Positions 1 through 7,095 of a stretch of 9,795 nucleotides of DNA are shown here, piece after piece; position 1 is the first letter of the stretch; every line of letters starts with the position of its first letter. The notes beneath the pieces are model-generated. The model worked only from the letters and a program-made list of their open reading frames with translations, was not told the DNA's origin and searched no databases. The position numbers and the translations under genes were made by a program. This DNA is from an uncultured Oscillospiraceae bacterium (GTDB taxonomy: Bacteria > Bacillota > Clostridia > Oscillospirales > Ruminococcaceae). The DNA is taken from the NCBI GenBank assembly GCA_934463345.1, contig CAKSJL010000061.1, positions 1 to 9,795 of the forward strand, written 5' to 3'.

Positions 1-10
1 CCCTGAAATT

Positions 11-442
11 TCATTTTTCTAAAAGTTTATTAAGCTTGCACAAAATCTTAGCTTTCTTTTTGTTGATATTTTTCTGATTTATACCATAAAACTCAGCACA
101 TTCCCTTTCAGTCATATTTTCAAAGTACAGCATTTCAATAAGTTCACGCTCTGATTCGGGCAAAAAAATAAGGCAGTCATAAAGCCTTTCAATAAGGACT
201 TTATATACTGCCTTTTCTTCAACATCTTCGTGTTCATTTATGAATTCTCTGAAATTTTCAAATGTCCCTTCTTTTCCGCCAATCAGCGCTGAAAACTGAA
301 TTTCATGGTTATAGAACGATTTATTGTTATCATCAATATTCCACTGCGTTCTGTTGTAATGTACCCGAACCTCCTCACTGACCTCAACATCAACATATTT
401 TTTTGACACTGTATCGTAAACACGGACTGTATTTTTCTTCAT
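11..442 (-). CDS. Small sigma-70 region-4-like HTH protein
   Basis: A 143-residue protein. Its C-terminal half (about 84-143) looks like sigma-70 region 4: a helix with LPESERELIEMLYFENMTERE, then a recognition-type helix (AEFYGINQKNINKKKAKIL) and a basic tail. The N-terminal half (VRVYDTVSKKYVDVEVSEEV) matches the opening of small sigma-like proteins common in Firmicutes, often on integrative elements. Regions 1 to 3 are absent, so I infer a DNA-binding regulator or alternative sigma-like factor rather than a full sigma factor. I chose the ATG at 442 because GGAGGTGAG (454-446) lies just upstream; a TTG six codons earlier would place that ribosome binding site inside the gene. It follows two terminator-like hairpins, so it is probably its own transcription unit. 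No clear promoter was found. The target is unknown. Confidence 0.75.
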   Translation of the reverse strand: MKKNTVRVYDTVSKKYVDVEVSEEVRVHYNRTQWNIDDNNKSFYNHEIQFSALIGGKEGTFENFREFINEHEDVEEKAVYKVLIERLYDCLIFLPESERELIEMLYFENMTERECAEFYGINQKNINKKKAKILCKLNKLLEK

Positions 443-478
443 TTTCTCACCTCCGTTCAATTTAAAATCAAACGAAGG

Positions 479-526
479 TTATGGGTAATTTTCTGTTATG
501 CACAGCCATTTATACTTAAATATCAT
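479..526 (-). CDS. Possible 15-residue micro-ORF before the sigma-like gene
   Basis: An ATG at 526 preceded by AAAGGAC with 5-nt spacing opens 15 codons (MIFKYKWLCITENYP) ending in TAA 36 nt before the downstream ATG. An in-frame ATG at 544 would extend it to 21 codons. It could be a leader peptide or chance. The ribosome binding site is the only support. Confidence 0.15.
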   Translation of the reverse strand: MIFKYKWLCITENYP

Positions 527-559
527 ATTGAGTCCTTTCTTCATATTTGAAGAGGACAC

Positions 560-615
560 AAAAAAAGGGTACAAATATACCCATTTTATCAGACAAAACG
601 ATTATATTTGTATCC
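560..615 (-). terminator. Second terminator-like hairpin
   Basis: On the minus strand GGATACAAATAT (615-604) pairs with ATATTTGTACCC (578-567) with one mismatch across a 25-nt loop, followed by seven T (566-560). An alternative short hairpin GGGTA/TACCC (582-567) shares the same T run. It lies downstream of the strong terminator at 627-667, so it would act as a backup for the dockerin operon, or as an attenuator or operator for the sigma-like gene. Confidence 0.45.
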
Positions 616-626
616 TCATTTTTGAT

Positions 627-667
627 AAAAAAAATACCCTGTTTTGCGTTTAGGGCAAAACAGGGTA
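627..667 (-). terminator. Rho-independent terminator of the dockerin operon
   Basis: On the minus strand TACCCTGTTTTGC (667-655) and GCAAAACAGGGTA (647-635) form a perfect 13-bp stem with a 7-nt loop, followed directly by TTTTTTTAT. It begins 15 nt after the stop codon of the 1179-aa dockerin gene, which fits a transcript end. Confidence 0.9.
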
Positions 668-681
668 GAAAATAGTTTATA

Positions 682-3600
682 TTATCCTATAAGTTTTCTT
701 CTCAATAAAATATTATCAAGCACATTAACTTTTTTATCCTGATTAAGATCAGCAAGCATTAATTGAAATTCTGTTAATGTTATACTTCCTGCAATATCAC
801 TCATACCATCGATCTGTGCTATAGTAAAGTTCAAACTATTATCACTAACGATTTCAATTTCTTTAGCAATGATAGTTCCGGTTATATTAAGGTTCTGACT
901 ATTAATAGTAACCTTTCCGTTTGGCGCGTATACAAATCCGTTTATCGTTGCATTTTTCGAATTAATTGTTATATTTCCCTTTTCAGAATAAAGAACAGAT
1001 TGTACATTAAATATGTCACTATTTTTAACAGTTATATCATTAGTAGCTTTTTGGTTTTTTAAAATATTATAGTTTCCAAAAAAAGTTACGAATAAATCTT
1101 TATTAAATGATGTATGATTAATATCTTCAATATATTTATCTATATCATTATAAATTTCCGCACCAATTATGGTCGCACCATCTTCATTCACATAACTTTC
1201 ACTAATAGACATATTTTCATCAGAAAAATACCACTTCATCATAGATTCGTCGTTAAACACATCTGATATCATATCCATAGGAAATGATGAACCCGTTTCC
1301 ACTTTTTTGTAGTTAAATGCACCGCTGACATCGGATACCAAACGCTCTGCATTTATAGTTCCATTTAAATTTGCATTATTAGACTTGATGTAAAAAGTAC
1401 CGTTTGAGGAAATATCCCCATTCAAGGTAATATTATTTGCCTCTAACTTCAAATCTCCATCGCTGCCGGTTTGGATAAAGTGATAACCGCCTACTAAATA
1501 ACGCATAAGGATATTCAGATCGTCCTTATCAATTTCGCCATTAGTATTTATATCGCCAAGTTCATATGTTACCGCATTAATATTTTTTACATTGCTGCCA
1601 TTTTCATCAATTTTCTCGGTGATATCAATATAATATCCTATGGTTCTTTTAACTCCGTTTTCCGTAATGGAAATCGTTGAATAATGGTTTCCGACTTTTA
1701 AATTACTTATATCCAGAACTGATACTCCGCAAATTTTTATTTTACCGGAAAAATCAGAATATTTTGTAAATGTTCCATAGTCTCCATCGTATACTTGTGT
1801 TGTACCTGAGTTGCTGCATTCTATATACACTTTGTCAGCTTTAGCAAAGTTTTTAAAACTATAATTAACCTTTTCAGGATTACAGTCGCTTTCGTTTTCG
1901 GTTATTACTATGTGTACGCTACCAGAGCCAGAAGCGTTAATATGAATAATTATCTCTCGACCGGTTGAATCCTTAAACTTACCAATGCCTACTGTGTGAT
2001 TATTTACCGTATCTGTGATATCAGCTAACCAAACAGTACTTGAACCATCATTTAATGCTAACGTTATATTTCCAAAACAATCTGTATTAGTTCCGGTTTT
2101 TATTATTCTATATCCTTCACTTACTCCATAGCGTGAATATTTGAATTTGTTATTATCATTTTCAATATTTGTAGTTATATTGTTATTTTCAAGAATCTTG
2201 CTGATTTCTATATCTAATATCTGCGGATTCAAACCGTCAGTCGCATAAAATGAGTAATTGTCATTACTTAGCGTACCTCTATTATCATTCAAATTAACTA
2301 TAAGCTTTTCATCGTTATAATTAATATGTTTTTCTTTTAAAAGATCTTCCACATATCCTTTATTAATGTCATCATATCTATATCCTACATAACCACCTCC
2401 AAGCAATCCCTTTTGCCCATAAAACGCTGCGGCCTGAGGTTCAACATAATACCAATTTCCGTTAAGCCCCATCATATTCCACATATGCATACCTTGTATC
2501 CCATCAATATTTATGCCGCCATTTGAAACGGTAATGCATTCTAATCCTTCTATTGATAAGTTATTTATCATAGCCTCCAATAACAACGAATATCCCATAC
2601 AAACACCATGACCTGTAAGTATTGGACCAAGCGCAGTATATGAAAGTCCTGAAATTTGATTGTAATTTAAATTATTATAACTATAATCTATGTCGGTACT
2701 ACTCAATTGCTCCCAAAAACCATAAGTTACATTTTTGGCAACCCACGAGGTTATTGTAAATGCAGCTTCTTCAACAGATAAATTATTCCATCCGTATTCA
2801 TTGATGATTTCTTTACAATACTCATCTGTAAAATTATTTCTAAAATTTTCGCAATTTACAATCGCAACCAGCATTTGGATTTTAAAAGTTTCTGGTTCAT
2901 TAAATGTAATATGGTAATTATTAGAGTTTAATGTTTGAATTTCCTCGCTAGAAACCATAAAATAATCTATAGTTAGCTCATTATTTTTATCAAATATTTT
3001 ATTTAAGCTAGACTTATTAAATGATAAATAGTTAATAGATGATAAATTATCAGAGTTGATGTACAATTCGAAGTCTGGTATAGAATTAAAGGCATTGGGT
3101 CCTATTGCGGTTACTTCTTCTATATGTACCTGACAATCATTTTTATTGTACGAATACAAATATTTATATGTAGCCAATGATTTATCAACATTATTATAAA
3201 TTATATTAATTCCATTTTCATCATACCATCCTGTTCCATTTAAACATTGTGATGATATTTTTATATCGTTATTTGATATAATATTTTCAATGTTAGAATA
3301 ATCTTTACCCTCTACTAAATCAACACTTGTAATCTCTGTTGATTCACCATTATAATTAAAATTACGATTTAGATCTAATACATTATCCGATATGTTAAAA
3401 TCCAATAAATTTCCGTTAATAATAAAATAATTATTACCTTTATCGTCATGGAAATTGTTAACATTGCTTTCGTTATTCCATGAATTTAAATAGTGGGAGT
3501 CTGCAAGAATTTTACAAGAAACATCAATTGATTTCGGGAACTTGATATTAATTAATGTGCTGTTTTCACATATGGCATAATCATTAATAGAAGTTACAGT

Positions 3601-4221
3601 ATCAAGTACTTCATAGCTTTCTATAGGAATATTTCTAGGAATTATTTCAAGCTTTGTTTTACTTTTATTGTATAAAACGCCATTTTCATCACTATAATAA
3701 TTTTTGTTATTTTCATCAACATATATGCGTTCTAAATTTGGAAATTTGTATAATGAAAAAATACCCAATTGTTTAACTTCAGATTCAACATTAACATATT
3801 TGATATCATTTTGATTATAACGCCATGGAGCTATAACATAATCATACATTATTCCGTTTCCGGATATTGTAAGTGTATCACCATTTATGCTGTAATATGT
3901 ATCTTCTCCACATAAATTATCATTTGAAAACGCAGTGATAGAATTATCAATTAACTCCGGTTTATCATCAGTACTGTTTCCACCAGATGTAACATTGAGC
4001 CAATTTTCATAATCCGTCCATTCCTCTTGTGTCAGCGTATGAACCTCATCGGTTGTCATTTCTGCCAACATGGAGATACTTTCTGCCGGTTCACATTCAG
4101 TGATATTGATAATTTGAACATTATCATTATCGTTTGCGTAAACGGTAGGAACATTCATTATTATCGTAAATATACTTAATAAAACTGCCGTTATCCTTTC
4201 TATTACTTTTCTTTTATTCAT
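682..4221 (-). CDS. Secreted BspA-LRR / transglutaminase-like protein with split dockerin
   Basis: 1179 residues, secreted. A signal peptide (about 1-29, ending VYA) precedes BspA/LRR_5-type sequence (about 103-235, with NGDTLTISGNGIM and APW; a second stretch about 365-435). A transglutaminase-like region spans about 485-600, with candidate catalytic Cys541 in GHGVCMGYS, His579 in GMHMWNMM, and Glu594 in YYVEPQ where the family usually has Asp. The end holds a dockerin in two pieces: a first calcium-loop repeat at 888-913 (GDINTNGEIDKDDL) and a second at 1156-1179 (ADLNQDKKVNVLDN). About 240 residues of beta-solenoid-like repeats (GFVYAPNGKVTINS) lie between them. The dockerin predicts docking on a cohesin scaffold. 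The start ATG has AAAGGA upstream and follows the 406-aa gene's stop by 17 nt, so the two form an operon. The role of the transglutaminase-like domain (cross-linking or proteolysis) is not known. Confidence 0.85.
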   Translation of the reverse strand: MNKRKVIERITAVLLSIFTIIMNVPTVYANDNDNVQIINITECEPAESISMLAEMTTDEVHTLTQEEWTDYENWLNVTSGGNSTDDKPELIDNSITAFSNDNLCGEDTYYSINGDTLTISGNGIMYDYVIAPWRYNQNDIKYVNVESEVKQLGIFSLYKFPNLERIYVDENNKNYYSDENGVLYNKSKTKLEIIPRNIPIESYEVLDTVTSINDYAICENSTLINIKFPKSIDVSCKILADSHYLNSWNNESNVNNFHDDKGNNYFIINGNLLDFNISDNVLDLNRNFNYNGESTEITSVDLVEGKDYSNIENIISNNDIKISSQCLNGTGWYDENGINIIYNNVDKSLATYKYLYSYNKNDCQVHIEEVTAIGPNAFNSIPDFELYINSDNLSSINYLSFNKSSLNKIFDKNNELTIDYFMVSSEEIQTLNSNNYHITFNEPETFKIQMLVAIVNCENFRNNFTDEYCKEIINEYGWNNLSVEEAAFTITSWVAKNVTYGFWEQLSSTDIDYSYNNLNYNQISGLSYTALGPILTGHGVCMGYSLLLEAMINNLSIEGLECITVSNGGINIDGIQGMHMWNMMGLNGNWYYVEPQAAAFYGQKGLLGGGYVGYRYDDINKGYVEDLLKEKHINYNDEKLIVNLNDNRGTLSNDNYSFYATDGLNPQILDIEISKILENNNITTNIENDNNKFKYSRYGVSEGYRIIKTGTNTDCFGNITLALNDGSSTVWLADITDTVNNHTVGIGKFKDSTGREIIIHINASGSGSVHIVITENESDCNPEKVNYSFKNFAKADKVYIECSNSGTTQVYDGDYGTFTKYSDFSGKIKICGVSVLDISNLKVGNHYSTISITENGVKRTIGYYIDITEKIDENGSNVKNINAVTYELGDINTNGEIDKDDLNILMRYLVGGYHFIQTGSDGDLKLEANNITLNGDISSNGTFYIKSNNANLNGTINAERLVSDVSGAFNYKKVETGSSFPMDMISDVFNDESMMKWYFSDENMSISESYVNEDGATIIGAEIYNDIDKYIEDINHTSFNKDLFVTFFGNYNILKNQKATNDITVKNSDIFNVQSVLYSEKGNITINSKNATINGFVYAPNGKVTINSQNLNITGTIIAKEIEIVSDNSLNFTIAQIDGMSDIAGSITLTEFQLMLADLNQDKKVNVLDNILLRRKLIG

Positions 4222-4238
4222 ATTATTTCACTATCCTT

Positions 4239-5459
4239 TCACTTTTCCAAAACGACTCTTTTCATTTTCATGACATCCAAAACATTTATAGAACTATCTT
4301 CCAAAAAATCGGCACGTTCAACCGCATTATTATTAAACTCATACTTGCCTGTCAAATATTGCTGCAAAAGCTGAACGTCATGCTTATCAATAAGACCGTC
4401 AAAATTCAAATCACCTTTACCATCGTCCAGTGCTTCAAATGTAAAATCATCTGACCCGGCAGCATACTTTGCTACTGTACTTCCGGTGTATCCAATAAAT
4501 TTTGTTTCTGTTATCTTCGGTTCGCCTATTTGGCTATAGTAACCCATAGGTTTATAACCAATTTTCACATTCTTTGACAGAATAATATATTCTTTTATAT
4601 TCGTATTTGAAAATGCCGAAGTACCTATACTTTCAAGCTGATTTGGAAATGTTACCGATTTTAAATTTTTACAGTTATAAAAAGCATATTCTTTTATATC
4701 CTTTACGGAGCTTTGGCTCAGATCAACAGACTCAAGCTCCGAACACCCTGAAAATGCATATACCCCTAAAGCTGATAATGATTCTGGAAGAACGGAATCG
4801 CCGAAATTAAAGCCTGAATACATAAATGCCGCATCTCCTATATCAGTCAGATTCGGTGGAAAAACAAATTCAGCAGAAGTTTTTGCACCTCTGAATGCCG
4901 CTTTGTCTATTGCCATAAGACTATCCGGCAAACTTATTTTTTCAAACTCAGCAGAATAAAAAGAACAAGCACCTATTTCGGTCACACCATCTTCGATTAT
5001 TACCGAGTTATAATCGCACTTGCTCCAAGGCGTGTCAAGTCTTCTTTCTTTTTCAACCGGAATTTCAAAAGAACCTCCATCTATTGTATAAACCGTCTTA
5101 TATTCTATATAAGTTTCTGACCAATTGCCTGTTGAGCAAACTTCTTCAGTATTGTTTTTGCTGATGATAAGTTGCTTTTCATCATTCAGAACCCACTTTA
5201 TATCGCCTACCTCTCCCTGTGTAGGGGACGACTCAATTGGATTAGTTGGTACAGTAGGCTCAGTAGTTACTGGAATCACCGGAACTATCACTATAGGAGT
5301 GGTCGGCTCTGTAGGATCAGTCGTAGATATGCCTTCGCTTGTACTGCCCGTAGTTTCTGCATTTGCTCTGTCGAATGACTTAAAAGAAATCGAAATGCCT
5401 AACACTACAAACATAAACGAAAGTGCAAATATCACCGCTACTTTTAAAGTTTTTTTCAT
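4239..5459 (-). CDS. Secreted BspA-like LRR protein with type I dockerin
   Basis: 406 residues. A signal peptide (about 1-35) is followed by a Thr/Pro-rich linker (about 44-80) and a BspA/LRR_5 region (about 86-335) with repeats such as GVTEIGACSFYSAEFEKISLP and LKSVTFPNQLESIGTSAF. A C-terminal type I dockerin (about 348-406) has loop 1 at Asp350, Asn352, Asp354, Asp361 and loop 2 at Asp384, Asp388, Asp395; Leu386 replaces the usual Asn in loop 2, which may weaken calcium binding. No catalytic motif is visible, so an adhesion or protein-binding role on a cellulosome-like complex is inferred. I chose the ATG at 5459 because GGAGG (5469-5465) sits 5 nt before it and the signal peptide begins there; a GTG 22 codons earlier lacks support. 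It is the first gene of the two-gene dockerin operon and has a long structured leader. Confidence 0.88.
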   Translation of the reverse strand: MKKTLKVAVIFALSFMFVVLGISISFKSFDRANAETTGSTSEGISTTDPTEPTTPIVIVPVIPVTTEPTVPTNPIESSPTQGEVGDIKWVLNDEKQLIISKNNTEEVCSTGNWSETYIEYKTVYTIDGGSFEIPVEKERRLDTPWSKCDYNSVIIEDGVTEIGACSFYSAEFEKISLPDSLMAIDKAAFRGAKTSAEFVFPPNLTDIGDAAFMYSGFNFGDSVLPESLSALGVYAFSGCSELESVDLSQSSVKDIKEYAFYNCKNLKSVTFPNQLESIGTSAFSNTNIKEYIILSKNVKIGYKPMGYYSQIGEPKITETKFIGYTGSTVAKYAAGSDDFTFEALDDGKGDLNFDGLIDKHDVQLLQQYLTGKYEFNNNAVERADFLEDSSINVLDVMKMKRVVLEK

Positions 5460-5488
5460 GGTTACCTCCAATTCAACTGTAAGTTTAT

Positions 5489-5637
5489 TGATATCTATAA
5501 ATGAGCACGCACCGTTATTTTGCACAACAAGCCTCTATTTATGCCTTCTCCGTAATCAAAATGGATAGTTCAAGTGAAGTCACTCAATAAAGTCACTGTA
5601 CATGCTCATTTATAGTTGATATATCAGTAATAACGGT
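5489..5637 (-). promoter_or_regulatory. Candidate structured 5' leader (pseudoknot) of the dockerin operon
   Basis: In minus-strand RNA order: ACCGTTATT (5637-5629), CTATAAATGAGCA (5615-5603), AATAACGGT (5519-5511), TGCTCATTTATAG (5507-5495). The first pairs perfectly with the third (9 bp) and the second with the fourth (13 bp). The pairings cross, as in an H-type pseudoknot. TGATAT (5625-5620) and ATATCA (5494-5489) could lengthen the larger stem past a 4-nt bulge. The structure ends about 20 nt before the GGAGG of the 406-aa gene. No T run follows, so any control would be on translation or RNA stability. I do not recognise a known riboswitch class. Confidence 0.4.
5573..5597. repeat. Short direct and inverted repeat AGTCACT
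   Basis: AAGTCACT occurs twice (5577-5584 and 5590-5597, 13-bp period), and AGTGA-AG-TCACT (5573-5584) is a hyphenated palindrome. It lies in the leader of the dockerin operon and could be a protein-binding site or part of the leader RNA fold. Confidence 0.25.
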
Positions 5638-5645
5638 AATTTTCT

Positions 5646-5651
5646 ATTATA
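5646..5651 (-). promoter_or_regulatory. Possible -10 element of the dockerin operon
   Basis: TATAAT on the minus strand would start RNA near 5639, right at the first arm of the paired leader. No acceptable -35 hexamer is found 15-18 bp upstream, so it would need an activator or is not a promoter. Confidence 0.3.
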
Positions 5652-5712
5652 TATGTTTTAAAAAACTTAATTTTAGAATTTATGTAAATTATCACCTCAC
5701 TGACAAGCAATG

Positions 5713-5889
5713 TTAATCAGAACTAATTTTATTCTGTTTATCATTGTACTTATTTTTTATTATTCCTGCTGGCATTACCAAACTCAGGGATACGAAAGCC
5801 AAAGAAAAACACATTATGATATTATCCCAACACACTAACGCTGTTAAAAATTGAATTACAAGTTCAATTATTAGTATGATTCTTATCTG
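5713..5889 (-). pseudogene. Relic of an AgrB-like C-terminus
   Basis: 59 open codons start right after the stop of the surface-protein gene, in the same frame, with no start codon or ribosome binding site at the head. The sequence (IRIILIIELVIQFLTALV, then MCFSLAFVSLSLVMPAGIIKNKYN) forms two hydrophobic helices and a basic tail. Its length, hydrophobicity and position pattern match the last part of the AgrB protein encoded 1 kb upstream (KIAIIFSGIFTIIAVLLIPF, then a second helix and a Lys-rich tail). The His/Cys catalytic part is missing. I infer a leftover of a second agrB gene after deletion or rearrangement. An unrelated small membrane-protein fragment is possible, since hydrophobic helices resemble each other easily. 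Confidence 0.45.
5846..5869 (-). terminator. Weak hairpin after the surface-protein gene
   Basis: On the minus strand AATTGAA (5869-5863) pairs with TTCAATT (5855-5849), 7-nt loop, then TTT. It lies 20 nt past the stop codon at 5890. The stem has a single G-C pair, so termination would be poor. Confidence 0.25.
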
Positions 5890-6477
5890 CTATATTTTCT
5901 TTTTAGAGACAAATGCAACTAAACCAGACACTGTAAGCAACCCCAACAATGCACTTGCATCCTTGTTTCCAGTTTTAGGTGATTCTGTTTTATCAGAAGA
6001 TACAACAGCTGTTGTAGAGGCTTCTGTTGTATCTTCTTCAACCTTTGAAATATTAATTGCAAATGCCGGCTGAAGTGTTATATTTTCAAAATCAGCCGTA
6101 AAATAGTTTGTTTCTTCGCTTAAAGTACTCATAAAAGCTTCATTTATTGTAAATGTAATACTTTCATTTCCGTTCTGACTTACTGTATAATTTGAACTGT
6201 CGATTACTGTATCATTGAGCATAAGACCAGTAAATACACCAAAATCATATCCGAAAGCACTAAGTTCAATAGTTTTGGAAAAATCATCACCTGTCCACTC
6301 GTCAAAAACATTCAGCTCTCCAACAATAGTTGATTTAACTGCAGTAGTAGTTTCTTCAGCCGAAACACTCGTGTCTGCTTCAGTTACAGTTTCTTCTGCA
6401 GATATTGTATATCCGACGCTAGAAACGCTCAAAATCGAAAGTATAGCAATAACAGAGTATAATCTTTTAATTTTCAC
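5890..6477 (-). CDS. Wall-anchored surface protein with X2-like Ig module
   Basis: 195 residues. A signal peptide (about 1-27, ending ISA) leads into a Thr/Glu-rich stretch (28-48). A single beta-rich module (about 50-145) follows. Its second half, LNDTVIDSSNYTVSQNGNES then FTINEAFMSTLSEETNYF, follows the pattern of X2/CBM_X2 Ig modules (gt-DYTV, YLS-L-G-), which are known from cellulosomal scaffoldins. A Thr/Ser linker precedes an end with SPKTG (166-170), a hydrophobic helix (about 175-191) and SKKKI, the layout of a sortase signal with S in place of L. Expected location: cell wall. The start is GTG with GGAGG 8 nt upstream. No cohesin or dockerin is present, so a spacer, carbohydrate- or wall-binding role is inferred from the module. 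It lies about 200 nt after agrD on the same strand. The X2 call is by pattern only. Confidence 0.7.
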   Translation of the reverse strand: MKIKRLYSVIAILSILSVSSVGYTISAEETVTEADTSVSAEETTTAVKSTIVGELNVFDEWTGDDFSKTIELSAFGYDFGVFTGLMLNDTVIDSSNYTVSQNGNESITFTINEAFMSTLSEETNYFTADFENITLQPAFAINISKVEEDTTEASTTAVVSSDKTESPKTGNKDASALLGLLTVSGLVAFVSKKKI

Positions 6478-6574
6478 AGTTTAATCCTCCTAATAAATAA
6501 ATTGTTTTGCATTATGAACATAACAATTGATATTTGGTTAACTATAATATTCATATTGTGTAGTCAGATATGTA

Positions 6575-6648
6575 TTATAATGCAGACTTCATATAAAAAG
6601 CGAGTAAACTTATGAGAAACACAGAATATATGAATGTCTGCATTATAA
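6575..6648. repeat. Large inverted repeat between agrD and the surface-protein gene
   Basis: TTATAATGCAGAC (6575-6587) and GTCTGCATTATAA (6636-6648) are perfect inverted arms. The complementarity continues inward (TTCATATA against TATATGAA) past one extra base, giving 21 bp around a 31-nt loop. No T run follows on the minus strand, so it is not a standard terminator. It could be an RNA-processing or stability hairpin, a transcription factor site, or a miniature mobile-element remnant. It lies 29 nt after the agrD stop. Confidence 0.7.
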
Positions 6649-6677
6649 CCATGTTTTAATTCGACATATGTACCTTA

Positions 6678-6815
6678 TTATTTCTTAAGATTCTTTAATG
6701 CCTTTGGTTCTTTAGGCTGATGAAAAGCAATAAACGATGTTGAGTTAGATGCACTGACTGCAGCTGTCTTTATGAGCTTAGCGCCAGAATTACAAATCAT
6801 TTTTTTAATGTTCAT
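6678..6815 (-). CDS. agrD: AgrD-like cyclic lactone autoinducer precursor
   Basis: A 45-codon gene. It has the three AgrD parts: a basic amphipathic N-terminal leader (MNIKKMICNSGAKLIKTAAV), a core at about 21-31 (SASNSTSFIAF) and a charged C-terminal tail with the family's QPKEP motif (HQPKEPKALKNLKK). Known precursors place the ring Cys five residues before this tail, as in CLWFT-HEPEVP of Clostridium perfringens. Here that position is Ser27, giving a predicted ring Ser-Phe-Ile-Ala-Phe closed by an ester rather than a thioester, as known for Staphylococcus intermedius. AgrB would cut at the tail and cyclise the peptide at the membrane. The gene overlaps the end of agrB, so translation is probably coupled. 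GGAGG (6831-6827) also allows a TTG start at 6821 (47 aa), which has the better 5-nt spacing; I list the ATG. Confidence 0.85.
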   Translation of the reverse strand: MNIKKMICNSGAKLIKTAAVSASNSTSFIAFHQPKEPKALKNLKK

Positions 6816-7089
6816 TTTCAATTAATCCTCCTTCCTTAGTTAGTTTTGTGCATAACATTGCAACTGAAACAGAAAGCAATGTTAATGATATCATAATTGA
6901 AACAATTTTATTAAATGGTATTAACAAAACTGCAATTATCGTAAAAATCCCCGAAAAAATAATTGCTATTTTTCTATATTTTTTCTTTTCATATTTTTCA
7001 AGAGGTTTGTTGACATTTTCAATAGGAGCTAACCAAAATATTATTATATCAGAAACAATAATTGCTGTCACAATAAGCCATTCACTTAT
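6805..7089 (-). CDS. agrB: AgrB-like peptidase, C-terminal part (-1 frame)
   Basis: This frame continues AgrB after the break: ISEWLIVTAIIVSDIIIFWL then the family motif APIENVNKPL, a basic loop (EKYEKKKYRK), two membrane helices and a Lys/Glu tail. The APxEN-NKPL motif is typical of AgrB C-terminal halves. Its only possible start nearby is a GTG at 7071 (88 aa) with no ribosome binding site, and the six codons before it (ISEWLI) already fit the protein, so independent initiation is unlikely. Joined to the upstream part it gives about 196 residues, normal for AgrB. The last codons contain the GGAGG used by agrD. Expression needs a -1 shift, otherwise the gene is broken or there is a one-base error in the T run. 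Confidence 0.75.
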   Translation of the reverse strand: MSEWLIVTAIIVSDIIIFWLAPIENVNKPLEKYEKKKYRKIAIIFSGIFTIIAVLLIPFNKIVSIMISLTLLSVSVAMLCTKLTKEGGLIENEH

Positions 7090-7095
7090 AAAAAA
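7086..7095 (-). other. Slippery heptamer T TTT TTA followed by TAA in agrB
   Basis: In the frame of the N-terminal part the codons read TAT TTT TTA TAA, so T-TTT-TTA (7095-7089) fits the X XXY YYZ rule for -1 frameshifting. It is the same heptamer used by HIV-1 gag-pol. After a -1 slip the next codons are ATA AGT GAA TGG, which continue AgrB without a gap. No strong downstream stem-loop is visible by eye. A missing T in a natural 7-T run, or a sequencing error, would look the same. Confidence 0.5.

Noticed and set aside
5460..5525. N-terminal extension of the 406-aa protein from a GTG
   Set aside because: It would put 22 residues before a good signal peptide and run through the paired leader and the GGAGG site.
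5125..5568. Plus-strand open frame of 147 codons
   Set aside because: It is antisense to the Thr/Pro-rich linker and signal peptide of the 406-aa dockerin gene, has low-complexity Val/Gly/Ser composition and no ribosome binding site.
5643..5697. Possible AgrD partner of the agrB relic
   Set aside because: The short open frame after the relic (VIIYINSKIKFF...) lacks a core and the QPKEP-type tail.
6215..6484. Plus-strand open frame of 89 codons
   Set aside because: It lies antisense to the surface-protein gene, which has a signal peptide, sorting signal and GGAGG; the frame has none.
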